Of a stretch of 43,732 nt of DNA, positions 9,601 to 19,100 are shown piece by piece. Below the pieces are notes generated by a model. The model was not told the origin of the DNA and did not search any database. It worked only from the letters and a program-made list of their open reading frames with translations. Positions within the stretch are counted from its first letter, which is position 1, and every line of letters starts with the position of its first letter. The translations under genes and the position numbers were made by a program. Source of the DNA: Coemansia sp. RSA 1804 (Eukaryota; Kickxellomycota; Kickxellomycetes; Kickxellales; Kickxellaceae); contig JANBTH010000059.1 in the NCBI GenBank assembly GCA_027578815.1, positions 1-43,732 of the forward strand, given 5' to 3'.

Positions 9601-9954
9601 ATGTCTTCCACGTTTGCTCTAAGAAGCGCTGCTGTTTTAGGTGCCACAGGCGTTGCGCTCGGCGCGTTTGGCGCACACGGGCTCAAAAAGACGGTGTCAG
9701 ACAGCGAAAAGATTCAAACCTGGGCCACAGCAGCGCACTATCAATTGTTCCACGCAGCAGCGCTCTTGGCACTCTCTGCGAGCGCTAGGCGCCACCCCTA
9801 TGTTGCTGGGCTGTGGACTGCAGGCACAGCAATGTTTTCTGGGTCAATATACTGTTTGGTTCTAAACAAGGAAAAGTTCAAGTACCTTGGACCAGTGACC
9901 CCTTTGGGCGGCATTCTTATGATTGCTGGCTGGCTGGCTTTGCTAGCGCCCTAA
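9601..9954 (+). CDS. DUF423 / TMEM256-family small membrane protein
   Basis: 117 aa, the same size as human TMEM256 and bacterial DUF423 proteins. It begins at an ATG and shows the family features: an N-terminal hydrophobic Gly/Ala helix with GAFGAHGLKK, then WATAAHYQLFHAAALL, then two further hydrophobic helices (WTAGTAMFSGSIYCLVL and TPLGGILMIAGWLALL), for about four membrane segments in all. The biochemical role of the family is unknown; in animals it is found in mitochondrial or other membranes. The gene is short and intronless, divergent from NDUFA5 and convergent with the Arc1-like gene (165 bp between stops). Family assignment is firm; function is not claimed. Confidence 0.93.
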   Translation: MSSTFALRSAAVLGATGVALGAFGAHGLKKTVSDSEKIQTWATAAHYQLFHAAALLALSASARRHPYVAGLWTAGTAMFSGSIYCLVLNKEKFKYLGPVTPLGGILMIAGWLALLAP

Positions 9955-10119
9955 GTGAGATGGCACCCATGATGGAATTTACTGCGCGCCAGAGACGACA
10001 TAGACCGTAGTGAGCTGTTTTGCAAATTTTGGTGGCAGAAATGAAAGACGTTTATTCAACAAGGTATCTGAAAAGTCAAATAAAACAAATGTTAAACAAC
10101 CGCCTCTTCTTCAGCCGAC

Positions 10120-11424
10120 CTACTTTAGCGAACCGCCAGCAACAGTAGCGGTTGTGCAGACGTTGCCAGCAACAAGAAGCTTGTGGAATTTCTTGTCTGC
10201 GTTGAACCATCCGGCCTCGCGGCTTTCGTTCGTGAAGAGACCAGGCTGGATGGTTTCAAAGATCTTTAGCTTGGGTTTAAGAAGATCCATCGGCTCCTGA
10301 CCCTCAAATCCTTCAAAGTATACGCGATCGCCAGGCTTGCTGCCCTTTGGAGGCTCTACAAACTCAACAGTGTTGCCATCAGAGCTGGTTGCGCACAGGA
10401 CCATTGCGTAGGACTTTACGCCGCGCATTGCAGCAGGCTTGAGATTGCAGACAAGTACAACGTCGCGGTTGAACATCTTCTCGATGGGTATGAAGCGGAC
10501 GAGTCCTGACACAACTCTGCGTGGCTCGGGCTCACCAACCTCAATGTCCTCGACATAGAGCGCATCTGCATCAGGATGCTTTTCAGCCTTAATTATATGG
10601 CCAACACGCAGGTCAATTAGAGATGGCACCACATTGAGCTCCTCTTTGGCAGGCTGCTGTTTCTGTTTTTGTTCCTTTTTTGCAGGTTCTTTCTTTGCCT
10701 GGCCATTATCCTTGACGCTTTTGGTTTTATCACTTCCAGCACCATCACCCCCCTTTTTGGTATCTGCGGAGGACTGCTTCTTGGGTGGAGCAGGCGCATT
10801 CAGATCAATCTCTATCACCTTTAACCCAGCCTTTGACAGTGCCTCTGGAGGAACCGTGTGCTGAATCAAATCAAACCAACGGGAAAAGTTGCTCCAATTG
10901 AAACGCTTCTGCGATGAGAGCGATTCCATGAACGCATACACGTTGCTAAACGCCACGAGATCGGCCAGACTAAAATAGTTGGACACAAGGAAGGTCTTAC
11001 CGGCCAAATGCTCGTTGATGGTCTGCGAAAACACTTGACGCTCCGAGGGACCATGGCGTCCCGACATGCTCATCCACTGACTAACTTCTGCCTTCTCCTC
11101 ATCGGTCTTCCCAGCCAGGTCGCTGTTGTACCTTTCGGCTATCAGATTAGCAATCGAATTTGTTCCTTCCACCTTTTGGCCATCGAGCTGCAAGCGAGAA
11201 AGCTACTAGTTGACAAGGTTAGAGAGCCTAGAGAACATCAGTAAGAGTTGGCTAATAAAACTAAACAGAATTATAGCTGATGAACACTGACAAAACACAT
11301 TACACCCGATTCTTCAACTTGCCTGATCAGCTACAAGGTCAGCAGACAAATCTGATTCTGCCTTTGGAACTAGCGCAAGCAGCAGTCTCAGCGCAGTATC
11401 GTTGTTTGCAATAGACACGGACAT
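10120..11424 (-). CDS. ARC1: Arc1/AIMP1-type tRNA-binding aminoacyl-tRNA synthetase cofactor, two exons
   Basis: A 389-aa cytosolic cofactor. Exon 1 (11323-11424) encodes MSVSIANNDTALRLLLALVP and 14 more residues; exon 2 (10120-11187) carries the rest. The N-terminal ~150 residues resemble the GST-like domain by which yeast Arc1 holds methionyl- and glutamyl-tRNA synthetases (NSIANLIAERYN, FLVSNYFSLADLVAFSNVY). A Lys/Gln/Glu-rich linker follows (KKEPAKKEQKQKQQPAKEE), then a C-terminal EMAP-II OB-fold tRNA-binding domain (LIDLRVGHIIKAEKHPDADA, EPRRVVSGLVRFIP, LVCNLKPAAMRGVKSYAMVL, PGDRVYFEGFEG). Its length is close to yeast Arc1 (376 aa). Exons join in phase 0 across an intron with a GC donor. 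An alternative acceptor would add five residues (LSRLQ) at the junction. Divergent from the polyprenol reductase gene. Confidence 0.9.
11188..11322 (-). other. GC-AG intron in the Arc1-like gene
   Basis: 135 nt with donor CAG|GCAAGT, the classic context of non-canonical GC-AG introns. The nearest plausible acceptor is CTTGCAG|CTCGAT. An upstream acceptor, CTAGTAG|CTTTCT, is also in frame and would add LSRLQ. A CTAAC branch-like sequence lies just upstream. No GT donor nearby keeps the frame. Confidence 0.75.
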
Positions 11425-11676
11425 TTCCAATTCACAAGCAGAGAGAATATAGCCTATTTTATGTCAACAAGGAAGAGAAATGAGAGAAGAATGTAAAAGT
11501 GAATAAAAAAGTCTGTAAGCAGAGAAAGAAAGAAATTCAAAGTCAGTTTTTTTTAGATTCCCAAAATAAAAACTTTTTTCTATTTCATCTAATGCCTGCC
11601 TTTTTCTAGCTATCTGTAGTAATTTTATCTCATTCGACAAGAAAGGTGATTGCTTTTTGGCCCACCGAATTTAGCT

Positions 11677-12660
11677 ATGATGCTGGTTATCCTGATACGG
11701 ACCACATACACGCTACTAGCCACCATCGCGTTGCTATTCGAGCTGGTGCCATGGACTCGGGAGGCGTTTGTCAAGTACGGCAAGACGCGCAATCGCCCAG
11801 AAAACACAAACAATAGCGGCCCAGTAACTGTAGCAGCCTGGTTTGCCCAGAAAACCGTTCCAAAGAGCTTTTTTGCACATTTTTACAGCTTTGGGATTGT
11901 GGTCAGCAGCATATTTATTGCAGATCTTATTAGCTGGAGCAGATGCCAGGCCCACGATGTTGCCGAAGCGAACGAAACAAGTATATCTCTGTCGCCATTG
12001 CGCTTTATCTTGTCACTTGGGTTTGGACTCGCTGACGATGCTGATAGCAGAAATATGATATACCCGCGTACCTCGGCGATATTGGCCTTTGGCATGTACA
12101 CACTTCATATTATCCTGCGTCTCAAAGAAAGCCTCCGCGACCAGCCCAGAAGCAGTGCCAGAATACATATCGGGCAGTTCGGTGTCGGCATTATTTTCTA
12201 TGCCATTACTCCACTAGCGACGTTTATAGACTCGTGCTACAGGGCTGAGTGGCGTCGCACACCGCTATGGCTTGCGTTCAGCGCTATTGCACTTTATGCA
12301 TTTGCCTCTCTACATCAATGGCGTTGCCACCACATTCTTTTCCGGCTCCGCAGTGGTCCACCGAACAAAAAGCTCCATATCGCTGCACATAAAGCTCGCA
12401 GTCAAATACAGCAGCCCTACTCTATACCAACAGGGGATCTGTTTGACTACATCTCTAGTCCACACTATCTATGCGAAATCCTTATATATGCTTCGCTTTG
12501 GATGTTGACTGCGTTTCAGCAACATACGCTTTTGTGGACACTGTTTTGGACAGCTATTAACCTTGGGATCACATCCAGAGAGTCGCATTTGTGGTATTGC
12601 AAGACATTTGGTAGCAAGTATCCTCGCCACAGACGCGCACTGCTGCCTTTTATATGGTGA
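11677..12660 (+). CDS. DFG10: polyprenol reductase, SRD5A3/DFG10 family (steroid 5-alpha-reductase fold)
   Basis: Acts in the ER membrane in making dolichol, the lipid carrier for N-glycosylation, by reducing the alpha-isoprene unit of polyprenol-derived substrate. The 327-aa protein is strongly hydrophobic with about six membrane segments. The family C-terminus is clear: IPTGDLFDYISSPHYLCEIL, IYASLW, NLGITSRESHLWY and KYPRHRRALLPFIW. Human SRD5A3 is 318 aa. The frame is open upstream, but the first ATGs are the adjacent pair at 11677 and 11680; I use 11677. Single exon. It converges on the DEAD-box helicase gene with 177 bp between stops. Steroid 5-alpha-reductase proper or Tsc13 is less likely given the polyprenol-reductase-type SSPHYL region. 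Confidence 0.88.
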   Translation: MMLVILIRTTYTLLATIALLFELVPWTREAFVKYGKTRNRPENTNNSGPVTVAAWFAQKTVPKSFFAHFYSFGIVVSSIFIADLISWSRCQAHDVAEANETSISLSPLRFILSLGFGLADDADSRNMIYPRTSAILAFGMYTLHIILRLKESLRDQPRSSARIHIGQFGVGIIFYAITPLATFIDSCYRAEWRRTPLWLAFSAIALYAFASLHQWRCHHILFRLRSGPPNKKLHIAAHKARSQIQQPYSIPTGDLFDYISSPHYLCEILIYASLWMLTAFQQHTLLWTLFWTAINLGITSRESHLWYCKTFGSKYPRHRRALLPFIW

Positions 12661-12837
12661 CGACGATACTGTAAATCAAAATATGCGCAGCTCCATATAC
12701 AGTAAAAAGGCAAAAGTGTTTTTTATTTATCTAAAACAAAAGTAAATCCACATTGAATAAAATAGAGTGAATGAAACCGTGCTAGTGATGCCATATCACG
12801 TCTGTTTTTTTTTTTTTTTAAAAAAACAAGATCATTA

Positions 12838-15063
12838 TCATCTCCTGTTAACTTTTCCGCGCTTCATCCAATGGGGCTTGCTTCCTTCTTCACGCATACC
12901 ACTCATGTCAGAGTCTCTAAAGCGGTTGTTGCCAAAGCGGCTGCTGCCAAAGCGGCTGCTGCCAAAGCGGCTGCTTCCAAAACGACTGTTGCCAAAGCCT
13001 TCGCCGCCTTCACGGCTCCGATTGTCACCATTGCCCCTGTTACTGTTAAAGCCTCGATCTCTGGCGCCATATCTTTCCGAGGAATTTCCACCAAACCCAT
13101 TTCCTGAGCGCTGCCTGTTGGAGCCTCCACGCCGCATTCCAGAGTTCCGCCATTCCATCCTCCGCTCCCTCGATGACACCATCTCCTGTAGCGCGCGTGG
13201 TAGTGGTGGTGGTGGAATGCCAAAGGGCGTAAGCAAGGTCTGTGCTGTCTGCAGAATATCAGTGATGTTTTGATCGCCAATCATCTTATACTTGGCTTCA
13301 TAGAACGCAATCAAAGAGTTGACTGCACTGCCCATCTCGTCATGATCGATACGCTCTTGGAGACGCTCCCATTTTGACGCAAGGTTCTTTACGGCACCAC
13401 CATTAAAGGTGGCAATAGACTCCAAGTACTCGGGCGTATATAGCTCGTTCTTGACTATTGACTTTGTCACTTCGTGATTGAGGAAAGACATCTCAACGTT
13501 TGAGAGAAGAGCTACGCCCTCTCCGCTCTTCCCAGCACGGCCCGTACGACCCAGACGGTGAATATAGGCCTCGGGCTCGGAGGGAATTCCAACCTGGACT
13601 ACCAGCGATACGTTTGGATAATCGACGCCGCGAGCAGACACATCGGTGGTAATAAGGATCGAGGAACTGTTGGCCGACGCAGAGAAATTGCGGAACGAAT
13701 CGGAGATACGTGTTCTCGACTCTTGCTTAATTTGGCCATGAAGGCATGACACGTCCACCACCTCTTCGTTGGCCGGATTTTGGAAACCAAAGCGCGGGTC
13801 ACGGCCACGACCAGACTGGGCGCCAAACCGCTGCCAACCTCTGTTGTCGTTCATACGCATCCCCTTTCTTAACATGTAGCTCAAGACGCGAGAGTAAGCG
13901 ACAGTGCTCTTAACAGTAGGCAGGAATATAACAACTTTGCTGCCTTTTTTGTTTTCCTTGTTCTTGTCCATATGCGATTGAATGATATCACACAGAACAG
14001 GGAAGTGATGGGACGGCTCAACCGAGATGTACTCCTGTTTGATATGGGCATGTGTGTTGGAGTCGTTCTTGTCAACACAATCAATCAGATCAAATCCACG
14101 GTTGAATGTCGTGCGCGCAAGGGATTTGACCTTTGAGTTAATGGTTGCAGACACAAGGAATGTCTGGCGCTCAGTTGGGAGTCTTGATGATATCTCGCTA
14201 ATCTCTTGGGAAAATCCCATATCCAGAAGCATGTCTGCTTCGTCGAGTACCAAAACTTTGGTCCGTGAAGCAATGTCAGAAAACTCGGGGTTGTTGGACA
14301 AAAAGTCGATAAGACGGCCGGGAGTTCCAATAACAATATCAGAGCGTTTAGTGCCGATAGCGTGTGCCTGGCGTCTGGAGCTCTCTCCGCCAACTAGCAG
14401 ATGTACATCCCATCTGTGGAACTGAACAAGTTTTTTCGCTTCTACGGCAATCTGTTGCGCAAGCTCACGAGTAGGGCTGACAATCAGGCATCCAACCGAG
14501 CGGCCCTTGCGTTCAGCCTCAGGATTATTCTTATACGCTGCTAAAATCGAGTCGATCGCCGACACAAGGAATGCGACAGTCTTTCCCGTTCCAGTCTTTG
14601 CTTTGACGATGATGTCGTTCTTAATGGGAATACGCGAGATGATCTGGTCCTGCACCTTGCTGGCCACTGTGAAGCCCATAGTGGTGGTCAGTGCCTTCAT
14701 GGTCATGGCATCAATCGACTTGTAGGACTTGAACGGAACAGGAACATATTCATCGACGTTAGATCTTTGGCTAGCCTTATTACCAATGTTGCCATCACTG
14801 GCATTCTCTACATCATTCTCCCCACTGTCGTTCTTGCTGGCAAGCGCCTCGCTTGACATGAAGCGGACAGACCGCAGGGACATTGGAGAACCGGATGTGT
14901 TGGTAGCCAGCATGCAGGTGCCGTTGAAAGCAGCCAGCTTCCAGCCACAGACCAGAGCCTTACCGCCGCCAGAAATCGCTGCTGATATTGTCGATGCTAG
15001 CACTGGCATGCGGGCCAGCGGATTAGCCGCCACCCGCGCTTTCGATGCGAAAAGCCTCTGCAT
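12838..15063 (-). CDS. MSS116: mitochondrial DEAD-box RNA helicase, MSS116/CYT-19-like
   Basis: A 741-aa ATP-dependent RNA chaperone, expected in the mitochondrial matrix and helping group I/II intron splicing and translation in characterised homologues. The N-terminus (MQRLFASKARVAANPLARMP) is a clear targeting presequence. Motifs in order: VQDQII (Q-motif region), AKTGTGKT (about 155), PTRELAQQ, GTPGR, DEAD (about 273), SAT, an RNA-interacting second RecA domain with ARGVDYPN and HRLGRTGRAGKSGEG. The C-terminal extension typical of Mss116 follows, then a basic Arg/Gly/Ser/Asn tail from about residue 640 that includes five tandem RFGSS-type units. That tail corresponds to the unstructured basic tail used by Mss116/CYT-19 to tether RNA. 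No intron. Divergent from INTS2 across a 1-kb spacer. Confidence 0.9.
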   Translation of the reverse strand: MQRLFASKARVAANPLARMPVLASTISAAISGGGKALVCGWKLAAFNGTCMLATNTSGSPMSLRSVRFMSSEALASKNDSGENDVENASDGNIGNKASQRSNVDEYVPVPFKSYKSIDAMTMKALTTTMGFTVASKVQDQIISRIPIKNDIIVKAKTGTGKTVAFLVSAIDSILAAYKNNPEAERKGRSVGCLIVSPTRELAQQIAVEAKKLVQFHRWDVHLLVGGESSRRQAHAIGTKRSDIVIGTPGRLIDFLSNNPEFSDIASRTKVLVLDEADMLLDMGFSQEISEISSRLPTERQTFLVSATINSKVKSLARTTFNRGFDLIDCVDKNDSNTHAHIKQEYISVEPSHHFPVLCDIIQSHMDKNKENKKGSKVVIFLPTVKSTVAYSRVLSYMLRKGMRMNDNRGWQRFGAQSGRGRDPRFGFQNPANEEVVDVSCLHGQIKQESRTRISDSFRNFSASANSSSILITTDVSARGVDYPNVSLVVQVGIPSEPEAYIHRLGRTGRAGKSGEGVALLSNVEMSFLNHEVTKSIVKNELYTPEYLESIATFNGGAVKNLASKWERLQERIDHDEMGSAVNSLIAFYEAKYKMIGDQNITDILQTAQTLLTPFGIPPPPLPRALQEMVSSRERRMEWRNSGMRRGGSNRQRSGNGFGGNSSERYGARDRGFNSNRGNGDNRSREGGEGFGNSRFGSSRFGSSRFGSSRFGNNRFRDSDMSGMREEGSKPHWMKRGKVNRR
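12919..12993 (-). repeat. five tandem 15-bp units in the helicase tail
   Basis: Five consecutive 15-bp units encode GNSRF, GSSRF, GSSRF, GSSRF and GNNRF. The middle three are almost identical in DNA, pointing to recent slippage or unequal exchange. The outer two have drifted. Confidence 0.92.
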
Positions 15064-16116
15064 TATACTGCTTGAGAAGAGCCTAATGATAGGCTAAGAT
15101 CGTGCTTACTTGGTTGCTTGCAATAATAGATGCAAACAGCAGAGAAGAGTGTAATGGCTTTAAAATACCTTCTTCTATTTGCTTTATAAGGAATATGGCC
15201 ACAGCGTGATATAGTAATAATATATAATAAATTTTGTGAGAATAAACTTTGAAAGAAAAAGACGAGACGGCGGCCGGCTTGGAGTTTTTTTTTCTTTCTT
15301 AATCACAATGTTTCTCGTAACAGATTCTTTAGATTTTTGTTTCCGTTTTCGTGTTGATGGCAAGAAAATATTTTGCTTCTCCCCAACTTTTTCTTACAGC
15401 AATCATTGCCAATTTGTCGAGTCAGTTGCTTTTATTCACCAGAACCAACCAAGAAAAAAGCGGAACTAGGCTTTTTGGATTGCTGCTGAGATTCTGATTA
15501 AACTGATTAAATCGTTAATTATTTAATTGGAATTGAGACGCATGTGGCACAAAGGTAAAAAAGGGGGTGGATGTGGTTGGTGGATGGGTGGCATTTTGAA
15601 AGGAGTTGGTTTTGCCACATCAACTTTCCAACTGACGCATTTCTCTTCCCTGCTTCTGGCTCGAAAATAAATACAATACAACAAAAGCTTCTTTTATTGA
15701 GTTTGAAAAGCAGGCCGGAATCTTCGTCTGGTCTTTGTTAAAAGTAATAATTCAAACAGCTGCTTCTCGTGCACCTTTCCTTCTTTCCCATCTGTTGTGC
15801 ATTTCATTGACCTTGCATTCTTTTAAATATCACTCATTTAGACATTTGGCTCTATTTGTGAATTCCCGCACTGGAACGACGAATGCCTTTTTAAGGCTTC
15901 CTTTTTTATTATTGTCCTTTCCCGGGCCTACGATAAGTCTGAAATCTGTTTTTTTCTTTTATCTTCTTTGGTTTGCGCTGTCTACCGCATTTTTGTGCTT
16001 CTTTTTGAGCCTGCCTCTTTCTAGCGTTGGCTATATGCTTTTCTTCCAGATATCGCTTGCTTGATTTTCACTTACACTACAGTTGAGATAGAAGCAGAAA
16101 AACCGCCTCTACTAAA
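15064..16116. promoter_or_regulatory. divergent intergenic spacer, MSS116-like / INTS2
   Basis: 1,053 bp. Homopolymer T tracts and pyrimidine-rich runs dominate 15,700-16,070 ahead of INTS2, and AT-rich DNA lies near 15,200-15,540. ORFs here (for example about 15735-16064) are T-rich translations with no domain character. No specific regulatory site is assigned. Confidence 0.5.
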
Positions 16117-19100
16117 ATGCAAAACGCCCCGCAAAAGCTGGAGGCTGTTGATACTGTCACTGATAGTGCAGGTAAAGAAGCACCAGGGCATGATGGAGCT
16201 GATAGCCAACAAGTTGACACAGCTCTAAATGCCGACAACAGGAGGGGCCATTGTGACTATGTAGAGGATGAGGTCATTGGTGGCGGGCGTGTCGATGCTG
16301 CCATATCTGTTGGTGATGCTGATTCTGGTGGAAAAGAGGCAGATAACAGCGATGAAAACCGCACTGATGGTGGTTGCTATGAAAAGAGCAATGGTCATGG
16401 ACACAACACCAATGATGTCTCTGCTTTTGAGATTTCTCAGAGGCAGTCGCCAGCCAATCCCCTCCATGTGAATGAGCATACCGGCGAAATCTCCACTGGG
16501 ATTATGGAACATTTCCAAGCAGCGGTTTCCTCGTCAGAGCTGATCCCTTCCTTGTTTAAGGATCGTGCGATATATGACGATTTGCTTGCCGAAAGCACCA
16601 CCAGAAAATCAGCCGCATTTGATGAGCTGCGCCGGGTAGATGACGACAGCTCTGAATTCATCGATGGCTGGCCAGTTACTTGCCCTGAGGAGTATGACAA
16701 CGTTGCTCGTGAGGCACATAGTCATTGGCGATCGCGCTTAAAACAGCCAATTGAAGCACTTGAACAGGTAACATTCTTTTTTATTACATTCATATCTTAT
16801 TTGGCTTGTCGCTGTTGTTAATTGTCTGTGATCGTGCCGATATTGTTGTTAACCAATGCATTTTCTTTTGTTCTTTTTATGATTCCCCTGGTTCCTTAGT
16901 CAATTTCCGATATCCGAGACTTTATCCTTGGTTCATCCAGACGGCGACTTCGACTGGTCCTTATACAACTTTATGGCTTGATAGAAAAAGTCCCCAAGAT
17001 CTATGAACTGCTGGAGTACAAGCAGAACCTAGAATCCACCAACTCAACTCAGGCCTGGCTAGAACGCAAGCTCAGTTCATTGTGGGTGGATCTCAAAACC
17101 CGATGTTCGCTTCTGATCTTGAATGAAGAGTCAAGGGGTTTGGATACTCTTAATCAGATTGACATCCCTGACGCGGAGATGTGTGACAGCAAGCTATCGT
17201 TTGCTCAATCGCTGGTTTTGTCGACAGTCAAGGATGTAATTAATAACTGCGTTGTTTTGTGGGACCACTTTGACAGCTTAGTTCGTGGGCTTGTTCTTGT
17301 GAATTCAGGCGAGGATATTCTGCGCTCAATTTTGCTAGCGCCAGACACTATCCCTGGCATCCAAAATGGCGGACTGCGTTCGCTTTTAAGCTCATACTCA
17401 ATTCTCCCCGATTTGTATAAATTCGTGATCAGAAATACAATCGAGGCTATAGCAGTGAGCAGCACGAGCGGCTTTCGACTTGTGGCTTCAGAGATCCAAC
17501 AATATCGAGTCTTGCCTGGCGTGCTTTTCAGGGCTTTTACACATTACGGACGTACAACATATTGCGTCGATGAAGTCGTCCAGCGATTAGACACCGTTTT
17601 TAGCCTGCGCAACGCCTCTTTATGGATTGGGAATTCTGTTGGCCATGCTCGACCAAAATATGCAAAGTCCGGTGTTGAGCTTTACGAGCTAATCTGTTCT
17701 TATTTCCTTTCGCAAAATGCTGGCGACGATAAACAAAGGCAGACATTTCGATTTATGCGTGTCATATCAGGACTAGTTGGGTTTCTGCAACTCGAGGTGG
17801 ACGAGGCTTTTCTAGACATCTTTAAGCAAGCGGAATGCTTCGCACTAGATTCTAGCACAGCTGACGTGTTAGCTGCCATGTTTTTGGTTCTTGTTGGCTT
17901 TGGCAAGCAGACGACTCCCCAGACTATCTTAAAAGTTGCTGCTGGAGTCAGCAATCCTTTTGTTGCCGCCAGAATTGACAGTCTTGTGGCACATCTACTA
18001 ACTGACCACATGAAATCCGTCGCCGAGTTTGTCAACAGCGTTTTGGGTATGGATTTTGCATACCCAAACGAGCGTCTATTCTATTTAAAGGATATGATTA
18101 CGCAGTCCAATTCTGGCCACTTTTCTAGCACGGCAATAGCCAGAAGGCTGATTTCTAAGAGCTGTCCCAAACAAAGAGACTCGTTCTGCTGCTCGCCGCT
18201 TCAGAGAACAGCAATCTTGTATTTTCTGCAGGCTGGAGTGTTTCAAGAAAACGGCGTCGACATACGCCAATGGTTTTTGTCGTTGGTTTGGGCTGTCGAC
18301 GCTGCTTCTGCAGACGACTTTGGAGCTATTGTTAAAGCCTATGTCTCGGCGATATTTGCTTCATCTTCAGTTACGCCTCTTCCCGAGACAGCCCTGTGGA
18401 AGGTGTTTTCGCCAGAGACGGCATTTAACACTGGTCCATCCAATTCTGTATCCCCGTCTCAAGTTCTTTGCTCTTTGTATCTACTGTACTATTGTGAGAG
18501 TCTAGCTGAGCAGGTCAAAGGATCGAATGGGCAACTTCCGGGTTTCGGTAGTACTTTACTTGCGGGACACTCTGGATCTTCCAGCAACCAGTCTCGCGCA
18601 AACCAGATTGGTGCGTCTTTAGGTGTAGCCATCAACCGTTCAACCAGCTTTGACTTGCAACACCCCCACACATCCAGCATCGGAAAATCCAGTCTGCCTA
18701 TCTTAATGTTTGGTGCTGTTAGACGTGGCGAATACTCTGACCAGCTTCTCGACTTACTACCTGTCTCTTGGATTGTTCGGTGTGTCAGCCGAAGTGCAGC
18801 TTACCGGCTTATATGGCCCGAACTTTTGTCAATGGTCACAGCGCAATTTCCAGATCAGCTCGATGTAGTTGCTGTGTTGCAGCACGAGCTATCTGCAGAT
18901 ATGGAGCAGCAAACATCGCACAGACCAGATGTAACAGAACCACACTATTCTGATGAAATTCCTCGGCTGCCATCCTCTGAGACGTTTAATAGCCTGGTGA
19001 ACGAGGCACGCGGTCTTACTAGACGTACACTTAATTTCACGCCTGATGGTTGTGCACGCAATTCACAGCTATTGCATATCCTGTCCACGATCGAGCAGTA

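Noticed and set aside
15735..16064. 109-codon plus-strand ORF upstream of INTS2
   Set aside because: Phe/Leu/Ser translation of a pyrimidine-rich promoter and leader region; no conserved features.
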